A DNA stretch of 11,506 bases from GWA1-54-10 sp964349675 (GTDB lineage Bacteria > Patescibacteriota > Minisyncoccia > Phycocordibacterales > SBAW01), in NCBI GenBank assembly GCA_964349675.1, contig CAYGHD010000018.1, forward strand, positions 1 to 11,506, given 5' to 3'. Every line of letters begins with the position of its first letter. Positions within the stretch are counted from its first letter, which is position 1. Shown here piece after piece: positions 1 to 6,583 of the stretch. Position numbers and translations under genes: made by a program. The notes beneath the pieces were generated by a model that was not told where the DNA came from, ran no database searches, and saw only the letters and a list, made by a program, of their open reading frames with translations.

Positions 1-21
1 GCCCACGAGGGCTCCTTTTTT
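1..21 (+). terminator. Partial rho-independent terminator at left edge
   Basis: GCCC (1-4) and GGGC (9-12) can pair around an ACGA tetraloop. TCC and a run of six T (16-21) follow. The TCC after GGGC suggests the stem continues with GGA to the left, outside the window. Only four base pairs are visible, so the call is tentative. If real, it would sit between the usual upstream rplE and rpsN, inside an operon normally transcribed as one unit. Confidence 0.45.
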
Positions 22-69
22 CTGTTAGGTGCCGCTTTAGTCGCAAGGCGCAGGTAAACCGACAGAATC

Positions 70-95
70 GTAACTCCCAAGGGATGGGGAGTAAC
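70..95 (+). promoter_or_regulatory. Leader hairpin just upstream of rpsN
   Basis: ACTCCC (73-78) pairs with GGGAGT (87-92) across an eight-base loop. After an A-A mismatch, two further pairs (T71-A94, G70-C95) extend the stem. It ends ten bases before the rpsN start codon, so it could affect initiation or protect a 5' end. The stem contains the only purine-rich, weakly Shine-Dalgarno-like stretch near this start (GGGGAG, 86-91). Function is inferred; it could be fortuitous. Confidence 0.3.
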
Positions 96-104
96 CATTC
101 AATA

Positions 105-290
105 ATGGCAAAAAAATCCACAATAGCACGCTCAAACAAACCACCAAAGTTCGCTTCACGGGTGGTTAATCGTTGTTTCCGCTGCGGCCGCAAGCGCGCC
201 TTTATGCGCGACTTCGGTATGTGCCGCGCTTGCTTCCGTGAGGCAGCAAACGAAGGTTTAGTCCCTGGTGTCCGCAAATCGTCTTGGTAA
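105..290 (+). CDS. rpsN: 30S ribosomal protein S14, zinc-binding (type Z)
   Basis: This 61-residue protein is the short, zinc-binding form of S14, a small-subunit head protein that binds 16S rRNA. Two CxxC pairs (C24/C27 and C40/C43) form the zinc ribbon, and the C-terminus ends in the usual Arg-Lys-Ser-Ser-Trp. Length matches the 61-residue type Z family. The ATG at 105 gives the family-typical MAKKS N-terminus. An upstream in-frame ATG at 84 would add seven residues and is less likely. It is followed after 16 bases by rpsH, the standard spc order. No strong Shine-Dalgarno is present; a GGGGAG lies 13 bases upstream inside a possible hairpin. Confidence 0.96.
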   Translation: MAKKSTIARSNKPPKFASRVVNRCFRCGRKRAFMRDFGMCRACFREAANEGLVPGVRKSSW

Positions 291-306
291 GACGCTTCAT
301 AATTTT

Positions 307-696
307 ATGGTTACAGACCCAATTTCAGATTTCATCATCCAACTCCAAAACGCATCACGCGTAGGTAAAGAACACGTGTCTTTGCCGTTTTCACAGATGA
401 AGCTTACGATTGCTGAAATCTTGGTGCGCGAGGGGTATTTGGCAGAAGTCGACAAAAAATCAAAAAAAGGTAGTGCGCTCTCTGTTTCACTTGCGTACAA
501 AAATGGCAAACCGGCAATCTCTGGTGTGAAGCGTGTCTCAAAACCATCACGCCGGCTCTACATGGGCGTGCGCGATGTTCGCCCGGTTAAACGCGGTCAT
601 GGTCTGCTCCTCCTCTCAACGCCAGCAGGTATCGTCACTGGCAAAGAAGCGCAGATAAAGCGCGTTGGTGGAGAAGCATTGTTTGAAATCTGGTAA
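307..696 (+). CDS. rpsH: 30S ribosomal protein S8
   Basis: This 129-residue protein matches S8, a primary 16S rRNA binding protein of the small-subunit platform. In E. coli it also represses spc mRNA. The N-terminus MVTDPISDFI fits the family start, and the C-terminal half carries the conserved LLLLSTPAGIVTGKEA and VGGEALFEIW segments. The ATG at 307 was chosen because conservation begins exactly there. The reading frame is open back to 268, overlapping rpsN, but that extension has no S8 resemblance. The 16-base gap from rpsN is AT-rich (AATTTT before ATG) without a Shine-Dalgarno. rplF follows 13 bases downstream. Confidence 0.96.
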   Translation: MVTDPISDFIIQLQNASRVGKEHVSLPFSQMKLTIAEILVREGYLAEVDKKSKKGSALSVSLAYKNGKPAISGVKRVSKPSRRLYMGVRDVRPVKRGHGLLLLSTPAGIVTGKEAQIKRVGGEALFEIW

Positions 697-709
697 TTCT
701 TATATTTTT

Positions 710-1243
710 ATGTCACGTCTTGCAAAACGACCAATCGCGATACCAAAACAAGCTGAGATTACCATCTCGGGTGGCGATATCCGTGTCAAAGGTCCAAAAG
801 GTACACTCGAGAAGCAGGGGCACCGCCTCATTGCGATTGAAGTTTTGCCGGAAGGGGTGCAGGTGACCCAGAAAGGTACTTCTATCGAGGCACGCGCCGC
901 TGTTGGAACGTATGCATCCCATGTACGCAATATGCTTGAAGGGGTGACGACCGGTTTTACAAAAAAACTTCTTGTCGAAGGTGTTGGCTTTAAGTGGGAC
1001 GTATCTGGCAAAACGCTCAACCTAGCGCTCGGGTTTTCTCATCCAGTTAAGATGGACATCCCTGAGGGTCTTACCGTAGTTGCCGAGAAAAATGCGCTCA
1101 ATATCTCTGGATTTAACAAAGAGCTTGTTGGGCAGTTTGCTGCAAACGTACGTGCGCTCAAAAAACCAGAACCGTACAAAGGCAAGGGCATCCGCTATGA
1201 AGGAGAAGTTATCCGTCGCAAGCAAGGTAAGAAATCTGCATAA
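710..1243 (+). CDS. rplF: 50S ribosomal protein L6
   Basis: This 177-residue protein is L6, a two-domain protein near the 50S factor-binding region. The N-terminal MSRLAKRPIAIPK and the C-terminal signature KKPEPYKGKGIRYEGE (about residues 152-167) with RKQGKKSA are characteristic, and length is normal. The ATG at 710 was picked over an in-frame start at 665 that would overlap rpsH and lacks homology. A T-rich, Shine-Dalgarno-free stretch (TATATTTTT) precedes the start. rplR begins three bases after the stop, consistent with translational coupling. Confidence 0.96.
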   Translation: MSRLAKRPIAIPKQAEITISGGDIRVKGPKGTLEKQGHRLIAIEVLPEGVQVTQKGTSIEARAAVGTYASHVRNMLEGVTTGFTKKLLVEGVGFKWDVSGKTLNLALGFSHPVKMDIPEGLTVVAEKNALNISGFNKELVGQFAANVRALKKPEPYKGKGIRYEGEVIRRKQGKKSA

Positions 1244-1246
1244 CGT

Positions 1247-1606
1247 ATGAATACCACAAGCCAAAAAAGAATAGGTCGAGAACGCCGGCACTCGCGCATC
1301 CGCAAAAGCGTTGTGGGGACTGCGTCGCGCCCACGTTTGGCGGTATACAAATCAAATCGATATCTGCACGCGCAGATTATCGACGATACGCTCGGCAAAA
1401 CACTTGTATCCGGCAGCACCAAGGCACTTGCTGCAAAAGCAAAGGTTACCAAAACTGATGCTGCAAAGAAGCTTGGTGTTGATTTGGCTGCGCTTGCCAA
1501 AGCGGCGGGGATTACCAGCGTAGTGTTCGATCGTGGCGGTTTCCGGTATACTGGCCGAGTTGCCATTTTGGCAGAGGCGGCACGCGAGGGTGGGCTCAAA
1601 TTTTAA
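1247..1606 (+). CDS. rplR: 50S ribosomal protein L18
   Basis: This 119-residue protein is L18, which binds 5S rRNA in the central protuberance with L5. It has the basic N-terminus (about residues 7-30, with RIGRERRHSRIRKSV), the RPRLAVYKSNRYLHAQIIDD core strand-helix region, and the C-terminal FDRGGFRYTGRV and AREGGLKF motifs (about 94-119). Length is typical. It lies three bases from both rplF and rpsE, in the standard spc order, with no Shine-Dalgarno visible. Confidence 0.96.
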   Translation: MNTTSQKRIGRERRHSRIRKSVVGTASRPRLAVYKSNRYLHAQIIDDTLGKTLVSGSTKALAAKAKVTKTDAAKKLGVDLAALAKAAGITSVVFDRGGFRYTGRVAILAEAAREGGLKF

Positions 1607-1609
1607 TAT

Positions 1610-2209
1610 ATGAATGATACAGAAACGATAGTTGCAGGAACAGAAGAAGCGCCAGTGGCGCCTGAGGTAGTTGCTGCGCCCGAAGCAGCCGCACCAGAAG
1701 AGCGTCGCCGCAACGACCGCCGCCGTGGCGGGGACCGTGCTCGTGGTGGCCGACAATCGTCGCGTCCGCCGCGTGCACGCAGCGAGTTTGATCAGCGCAT
1801 GATCAACATCCGCCGCGTTGCCCGCGTGGTTGCCGGAGGTCGCCGATTTTCTTTCAGCGTCTCAATCATCATCGGAAACAAAAAAGGCAAAGTGGGGGTA
1901 GGTCTTGGCAAAGCAGGGGACACAACCTTGGCGATTGAAAAAGCAGTCCGTGATGCAAAGAAAAACTTGATCACGGTTGCGCTTACTAAAGACGCTTCTA
2001 TTGCGCACGAGGTATCTGCTAAATACTGCGCTGCACGCATATCGCTGATGCCTGCGCATGGTCGCGGATTGGTCGCCGGTTCGTCAGTGCGTCCTGTGCT
2101 CGAACTTGCGGGGATTTCAAACATCGTGGCAAAAGTGCACTCTGGCAGCAAAAACGGCCTTAACAATGCGCGCGCTGCTATTGAAGCGCTTAAGAGCCTT
2201 AAAGCCTAA
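1610..2209 (+). CDS. rpsE: 30S ribosomal protein S5 with long N-terminal extension
   Basis: This 199-residue protein is S5, a small-subunit protein near the mRNA entry and decoding region. The S5 core begins around residue 60 (RMINIRRVARVVAGGRRFSF) and continues with NKKGKVGVGLGKA, HGRGLVAGSSVRPVLELAGI and a C-terminal HSGSKNGLNNARA region. The first roughly 58 residues are an extension absent from E. coli S5: an acidic, Ala/Pro/Val-rich part (1-31) followed by an Arg/Gly-rich part (32-57). It is probably disordered. The next gene is rplO, so rpmD, which lies here in E. coli, is missing. No Shine-Dalgarno is present. Confidence 0.95.
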   Translation: MNDTETIVAGTEEAPVAPEVVAAPEAAAPEERRRNDRRRGGDRARGGRQSSRPPRARSEFDQRMINIRRVARVVAGGRRFSFSVSIIIGNKKGKVGVGLGKAGDTTLAIEKAVRDAKKNLITVALTKDASIAHEVSAKYCAARISLMPAHGRGLVAGSSVRPVLELAGISNIVAKVHSGSKNGLNNARAAIEALKSLKA

Positions 2210-2226
2210 CTTTCTAATTTTACATT

Positions 2227-2670
2227 ATGCAACTTCACGAACTACAACGAGCGGTCGCGAACAAAACGGCAAAACGCGTTGGCCGTGGCGGTATCCGTGG
2301 TAAAACCTCTGGTCGTGGCACCAAAGGCCAAAAAGCACGTGCCGGGCACCGCATCCGTCCTGATGTCCGTGAGCAGCTCAAAAAACTTCCAAAGCGTCGT
2401 GGTCGCGGCATCCAGGGCCTCATCAGTATCCAAACTAAGGCGCTTGTGGTGAATGTTTCTTCTTTGGAAACTGCGTTTGCACAAGGCGACACCATTACGC
2501 CGGTATTGTTGCGAGAGCGCGGTTTGGTGCGTACTCGCAAAAACGTGACCACTCCGGTAGTGAAGATTCTTGGTACCGGCGATCTCAGCAAAAAATTCAC
2601 CATATCTGGTTGTATCGTGTCGGCAAGCGCAAAAGAGAAAATAGAGAAAGCAGGCGGCTCAGTAGTCTAG
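2227..2670 (+). CDS. rplO: 50S ribosomal protein L15
   Basis: This 147-residue protein is L15, a late-assembling large-subunit protein. The long basic, glycine-rich N-terminal arm (about residues 14-60, with RVGRGGIRGKTSGRGTKGQK) and the globular C-terminal domain with KFTISGCIVSASAKEKIEKAGG are typical. The ATG at 2227 gives the usual MQLHEL start. It is separated from rpsE by only 17 bases, without an rpmD gene between. It is followed by a 48-base gap before secY in which I see no clear terminator or promoter. Confidence 0.95.
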   Translation: MQLHELQRAVANKTAKRVGRGGIRGKTSGRGTKGQKARAGHRIRPDVREQLKKLPKRRGRGIQGLISIQTKALVVNVSSLETAFAQGDTITPVLLRERGLVRTRKNVTTPVVKILGTGDLSKKFTISGCIVSASAKEKIEKAGGSVV

Positions 2671-2718
2671 TCTGTCGAGCGCGCTGCTGTTCCCGGTTTT
2701 TCTGACCCTGCAAAACTC

Positions 2719-3990
2719 ATGAACACCTTCATTCAAAAAATAACCCTCCTTTTTAAAGACGCGTCGCTGCGCAATCGTCTGCTGTTCGTGCTTGGTGCTT
2801 TGGTGATATTCCGCGCGCTCGCAACTATTCCCATTCCGGGCATCAACGCGGCGCAGCTTGAACTCTTTTTTGCAAACAACCAATTCTTTGGTTTGCTCAA
2901 CCTCTTTTCTGGTGGTGGGCTCTCAAACCTCTCCATTGTGATGCTTGGCGTCGGCCCCTACATTACCGCATCGATTATTCTGCAGTTGCTCACCATGATG
3001 GTGCCGCGCCTCAAGGCACTCTATCAAGAAGAGGGGGAGATTGGCCGCCAGCGGTTCAGCCAATACACACGCATGCTGACCTTCCCAATTGCGGTGGTGC
3101 AAGGGGTTAGTTTTTTGCTTATCTTGCAGCGCGAGGGGATTATGGTCGGGCTCACTCCTTTCCAATTCGCGGTCAACTTGCTTGTGGTAGTTGCCGGCTC
3201 AATGTTCTTGATGTGGCTGGGCGAGCTTATCTCTGAGTTTGGTTTGGGTAACGGTGTTTCGGTTATCATCTTTGCTGGTATCGTGGCCGGTTTGCCAAGC
3301 CAGATAAGCCAAGCGCTCTTTGCTTTTACACCAGCGCAGCTGCCGCTCTACATCGCCTTTACGGCCGCTACCGTGGCGATTATTACCGCAGTGGTGGTAG
3401 TAACCGAGGCAGAGCGTCCTATCCCCGTCACCTATGCAAAACGCGTCCGTGGTATGAAGTTTTTTGGCGGGGCATCAACCTACTTGCCGTTGCGCCTCAA
3501 CCAAGCAGGAGTCATCCCGATCATCTTCGCTCTCTCATTGCTTCTTATCCCGCAAATGGTAGCAACCTTCTTTGCAACCTCTTCCTATACATGGCTGGCA
3601 CAGGGCTCTGCTGCAGTGCTCGGGGGTTTGCAGCACTTGGGTGTGTACGGGACGCTCTACTTCTTCCTCGTGTTCCTCTTTACCTACTTCTACACAGCGG
3701 TGACGTTTGATCCGCACCAGATTGCAGAAAATTTGCAGAAAAACGGCGCGTTTATCCCTGGCGTGCGCCCTGGGGCATCAACGGTTGAGCACCTGGGTAA
3801 CGTCATTACCCGCATCACGTTTGTGGGCGCACTCTTCCTCGGCATTATCGCGGTGCTTCCGATAATTATGCAGTCTATAACCGACATTCAATCGCTGACG
3901 CTTGGTGGTACCGCACTGCTCATCGTGGTGTCTGTGGTGCTGGACTTGGCGCGTCGCATCGACGCGCAGATCTCTATTCGGGAATACTAA
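2719..3990 (+). CDS. secY: Preprotein translocase channel subunit SecY
   Basis: SecY is the ten-helix core of the SecYEG channel that moves proteins through or into the membrane. The 423-residue product is close to the usual 430. Helix 1 lies about 20-40 (ending IPIPG) and the plug region about 60-75. The GVGPYITASIILQLL helix is at 77-91. The fifth-sixth helix cytosolic loop with ERPIPVTYAKR is at 232-242. The large C5 loop PHQIAENLQKNGAFIPGVRPG is at 332-352, and the C-terminal tail has RRIDAQISIREY. The Arg in RPG (350) and conserved basic residues contact SecA or ribosomes in known structures. It follows rplO and precedes gmk by four bases, so it likely shares the spc transcript. Confidence 0.97.
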   Translation: MNTFIQKITLLFKDASLRNRLLFVLGALVIFRALATIPIPGINAAQLELFFANNQFFGLLNLFSGGGLSNLSIVMLGVGPYITASIILQLLTMMVPRLKALYQEEGEIGRQRFSQYTRMLTFPIAVVQGVSFLLILQREGIMVGLTPFQFAVNLLVVVAGSMFLMWLGELISEFGLGNGVSVIIFAGIVAGLPSQISQALFAFTPAQLPLYIAFTAATVAIITAVVVVTEAERPIPVTYAKRVRGMKFFGGASTYLPLRLNQAGVIPIIFALSLLLIPQMVATFFATSSYTWLAQGSAAVLGGLQHLGVYGTLYFFLVFLFTYFYTAVTFDPHQIAENLQKNGAFIPGVRPGASTVEHLGNVITRITFVGALFLGIIAVLPIIMQSITDIQSLTLGGTALLIVVSVVLDLARRIDAQISIREY

Positions 3991-3994
3991 AGGT

Positions 3995-4591
3995 ATGTCT
4001 ATTCCAACTGCTAAACCAAAACAAATCGCGGTTATAGCAGGGCCAACAGGTAGTGGTGAGAGCACCATCACAAAAGCCATTATCGATCGCTGCAAAAACA
4101 CTGCTCGGTTGGTCACAGCAACTACGCGCTCTCCGCGAGCAGGAGAGCAGTACGGTCAGGACTACTTTTTTTTCAGTAAAGAAGACTTTTTACAAAAACA
4201 ACAGGCGGGAGAGATACTCGAAGTAAGCTATATTGAAAATCGCGATACGTACTATGGAACGTATGCACCAGACTTAGCGGCCAAACTAGCCCAAGGACTT
4301 ATTGTTCTTGTGAATCCAGATATTGTTGGGGCTAAATTTTACAAAGAACAATACAGCGCGACCACTATTTTTATTGTTCCGGGCAGTTTGGACGAGTTGC
4401 CAAACCGGCTTCGTGCTCGAAATCCAGAAATGTCAGAGGAAGAAATTACAAAACGCTACAACAACGCCGTGAGTGAAGTCCGCGACGAGGGACCGTTTTA
4501 TGATTACCAAGTCGTCAACGCGAACGGTAAACTTGAAGATGCGGTACAAGCAACAATCTCTATTTTAGAGAAAGAAGGCTACAATATATAA
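3995..4591 (+). CDS. gmk: Guanylate kinase-like protein with altered P-loop
   Basis: Guanylate kinase converts GMP plus ATP to GDP plus ADP. The 198-residue product keeps the GMP-binding part: TTRSPRAGEQYGQDYFF (40-56), ILEVSYIENRDTYYGTY (about 71-87), an Asp in the PDIVGA segment, and LRARNPEMSEEEITKRY with arginines matching the family's catalytic arginines. The Walker A loop reads GPTGSGEST (16-24), so the invariant Lys is Glu22 (GAG at 4058-4060). By family knowledge this Lys binds ATP phosphates, so activity is in doubt. It sits four bases after secY and two before adk, an insertion into the usual secY-adk-map order. The 60-base blocks at 4141 and 4321 are only about 35-37% GC. The ATG at 3995 was chosen because homology starts there. 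Confidence 0.88.
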   Translation: MSIPTAKPKQIAVIAGPTGSGESTITKAIIDRCKNTARLVTATTRSPRAGEQYGQDYFFFSKEDFLQKQQAGEILEVSYIENRDTYYGTYAPDLAAKLAQGLIVLVNPDIVGAKFYKEQYSATTIFIVPGSLDELPNRLRARNPEMSEEEITKRYNNAVSEVRDEGPFYDYQVVNANGKLEDAVQATISILEKEGYNI

Positions 4592-4593
4592 AC

Positions 4594-5193
4594 ATGAATA
4601 AACACACGTTAATTTTTTTGGGGCCGCAAGGGTCAGGCAAGGGGACACAAATCCAGCTGCTGAAGGACTATATTACAGCGCATGATCCAGCACGCGCAAT
4701 AGTGCATTTTGAGATGGGCAAGCAGCTCCGCGAGCGTGCCACAAAAGACGACTACACGGGGCGGCTTACCAATGAAATACTGCTTGCAGGCGGGCTCATT
4801 CCGTATGCTATTAGTGCGAGTCTGTTTGCACAGTATTTGATGGACAATATGCACACTGGTGAAGAGCATATGGTGATCGACGGCTTCCCGCGGACTGCCA
4901 CCCAGGTGCCGACACTCGACTCGGCACTAACAGAGTTTTACAAACGCGAGATGCCCACGGTTGTGTGCATCAATATTTCAGATGACGAAGCTGTAACCCG
5001 CTTGCTGAAGCGAGGCCGCCATGACGATACTGAAGAGAGTATCCGCAAACGGCTCCAATGGTCGCGCAAAGATACAATGCCAAATATCGAATGGTTTCGG
5101 GCAAACCCGCTGTACCGCGTGATAGACATCGACGGTGAGCGAACTGTCGAAGAAATTCACGCAGATATTTTGGCCAAGCTGGGCCTCTCATAG
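4594..5193 (+). CDS. adk: Adenylate kinase, short-LID form
   Basis: Adenylate kinase interconverts ATP plus AMP and two ADP. The 199-residue protein has an intact P-loop GPQGSGKGT (10-18), the AMP-binding DGFPRT (96-101), and the RGRHDD...RKRL segment (140-153) that supplies catalytic arginines. The LID region is the short form: there is no Cys4 zinc knuckle or long insertion between RGR and RKRL. The usual TGD before the NMP-binding Arg is replaced by FEMGKQLRER (39-48). Spacing is two bases from gmk and three to map, so it is co-transcribed with them. In contrast to gmk next door, its Walker A lysine (K16) is present. Confidence 0.95.
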   Translation: MNKHTLIFLGPQGSGKGTQIQLLKDYITAHDPARAIVHFEMGKQLRERATKDDYTGRLTNEILLAGGLIPYAISASLFAQYLMDNMHTGEEHMVIDGFPRTATQVPTLDSALTEFYKREMPTVVCINISDDEAVTRLLKRGRHDDTEESIRKRLQWSRKDTMPNIEWFRANPLYRVIDIDGERTVEEIHADILAKLGLS

Positions 5194-5196
5194 ACC

Positions 5197-5961
5197 ATGA
5201 TAGCAACTCAAGAATCTGACATCGCAAACCTCCGCATGTCCGGAAAGATTTTGGCTGAAGTGCTCACTGAAACAGCAAAGCTGACGGTGCCAGGCGTTAC
5301 CGCTGCGGAGCTTGATTTAGCTGCAGAGCGCATGATCCGTGAGCGAGGGGGGGTGCCCGCATTTTTGAACTACCAGCCCGACGGTGCGGCATATCCTTTT
5401 CCTGCAGCGCTCTGCGTGTCTATCAACGACGAGGTGGTGCATGGCATCCCAACAGAGGATACGGTGATTAAAGACGGTGATTTGGTCATGCTCGACCTTG
5501 GGGTTTCATATAATGGATTTTTTTCAGATGCGGCGTTGACGGTGCCTGTTGGCAATGTAGACGCGGCAGGGATGAAACTACTCAACGCATCGCGTGAGGC
5601 GCTTGCTGAAGCGCTCAAAGTGGTCAAAGCTGGCGCCCATGTGGGCGACATTGGTGCTGCTATACAAGCAGTCGCTCGCAAATACAATTTTACGATTGCA
5701 AAAGACCTAGGTGGCCATGCGCTTGGCAAAGTCCCGCACGAAAAGCCGTACATTCCAAATGAGGGGGAGGTTGGTACGGGCGAGGTACTCAAAGAAGGGC
5801 TCGTGATAGCCATTGAGCCGATCTTTTGCGAGGGCAAACCGCATATCGTGCTGGGGGAAGATGATTGGACCTACCACACCAAAGACGGCTTGCGCAGTAC
5901 CGAGTTTGAACAAACGCTGATGGTGACTAAAGATGGCTGTGAGGTGTTGACACCGTTTTGA
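5197..5961 (+). CDS. map: Methionine aminopeptidase, type I
   Basis: This enzyme removes the initiator Met from new proteins. The 254-residue pita-bread fold shows all five metal ligands: Asp100 (VMLDLG), Asp111 (FFSDAA), His174 (GGHALG), Glu207 (AIEPIF) and Glu238 (STEFEQ). It also shows the substrate histidines His82 (NDEVVHGIP) and His181 (PHEKP). It lacks an N-terminal zinc-finger extension. It lies three bases after adk, as in many spc operons. infA, rpmJ and rpsM, which often follow, are not here; ndk begins instead. The gene ends in TGA at the expected place, evidence for UGA as stop in this genome. Confidence 0.96.
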   Translation: MIATQESDIANLRMSGKILAEVLTETAKLTVPGVTAAELDLAAERMIRERGGVPAFLNYQPDGAAYPFPAALCVSINDEVVHGIPTEDTVIKDGDLVMLDLGVSYNGFFSDAALTVPVGNVDAAGMKLLNASREALAEALKVVKAGAHVGDIGAAIQAVARKYNFTIAKDLGGHALGKVPHEKPYIPNEGEVGTGEVLKEGLVIAIEPIFCEGKPHIVLGEDDWTYHTKDGLRSTEFEQTLMVTKDGCEVLTPF

Positions 5962-5963
5962 TA

Positions 5964-5992
5964 TTGCAAAATCTTTTATACTATTGTATAGT
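5964..5992 (+). promoter_or_regulatory. Promoter of ndk, probably leaderless
   Basis: TTGCAA (5964-5969) and TATAGT (5987-5992) are separated by exactly 17 bases, a good sigma-70-type match. The expected transcription start falls about seven bases after the -10, at or next to the A of the ndk ATG (5999). The message would then have no leader. The -35 starts only three bases after the map stop. A second TATACT at 5977-5982 could serve as an alternative -10 but has no good -35. Confidence 0.6.
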
Positions 5993-5998
5993 ACTCGC

Positions 5999-6583
5999 AT
6001 GCAACATCCTAAGGAGGAAAAGACATTTGTGCTCATCAAGCCAGACGGTGTCCGCAAAGGGCTCACTGGAGAAATCATTAAGCGATTTGAGCAGCGCGAC
6101 CTTAAAGTGGTCGCACTTGAGATGTTTCAGCCATCTAAGGCCGAGATGGACCAACATTATCCAAAAGATGAGGCGTGGCTGACCCGTATTGGAGAAAAAA
6201 CGACCGGTACCTACCAAAAGTACGGCCACGACGTGAAGAAAGATTTCGGCACGACCGATTTGTTAAAAATCGGCAAAGTAGTGCGCGGTTGGCTTATAGA
6301 GTTTATGGTTTCGGCTCCTATGGTCAAAATGGTGGTGCAGGGCGTGCATGCGGTAGATATGGTGCGCAAGATTGTGGGGCCAACTATGCCGTATCTGGCA
6401 GAGATGGGCACTATCCGCGGCGACTACTCTGCAGACTCTGCGATTTCCGCCAATGTAGAAAAACGCGCAGTGTACAATTTGGTGCACGCATCTGAGACTC
6501 CAGAGGAAGCAAAACATGAAATAGAGCACTGGTTCGGCAAAAAAACTATTTTCAAATATAAACGCTTCGGTATCGACGAGTAA
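5999..6583 (+). CDS. ndk: Nucleoside diphosphate kinase with central insertion
   Basis: NDK transfers phosphate from NTPs to NDPs through a phosphohistidine. The 194-residue product begins with the family strand KTFVLIKPDGV (8-18). It later shows FMVSAPMVKMVVQG (102-115), GTIRGD (137-142), and Asn160 followed by His163 in NLVHASET, where His163 matches the phosphorylated histidine. Ordinary bacterial NDKs are about 140 residues. The excess is mainly about 35-40 residues between HY (53-54) and the WLIEFMVS strand, plus a small insertion (EKRAVY) before the catalytic His. The ATG at 5999 matches conservation. A perfect AAGGAGG at 6011-6017 lies inside the coding region, 11 bases before an in-frame GTG (6029), but that start would cut the first beta strand. 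Confidence 0.92.
   Translation: MQHPKEEKTFVLIKPDGVRKGLTGEIIKRFEQRDLKVVALEMFQPSKAEMDQHYPKDEAWLTRIGEKTTGTYQKYGHDVKKDFGTTDLLKIGKVVRGWLIEFMVSAPMVKMVVQGVHAVDMVRKIVGPTMPYLAEMGTIRGDYSADSAISANVEKRAVYNLVHASETPEEAKHEIEHWFGKKTIFKYKRFGIDE

Noticed and set aside
1..104. End of a group I or group II intron, or a mobile element, before rpsN
   Set aside because: I could not find a domain V-like hairpin, a P7-like core, target repeats or a coding remnant. The visible part looks like a terminator and a leader hairpin.
268..306. GTG start for rpsH overlapping rpsN
   Set aside because: The added 13 residues do not resemble S8, and the ATG at 307 gives the family N-terminus.
2671..2718. Terminator between rplO and secY
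   Set aside because: There is a small AGCGCGCT palindrome and a later TTTTT, but they are separated and do not form a stem-plus-U-tract.
5370..5837. Antisense open frame (155 codons) opposite map
   Set aside because: Map is fully conserved with all metal ligands; the antisense product is low-complexity Ser/Ala/Thr-rich.
5959..5961. UGA recoding as Gly or Trp
   Set aside because: TGA ends map at the expected C-terminus, and Trp codons are TGG throughout.
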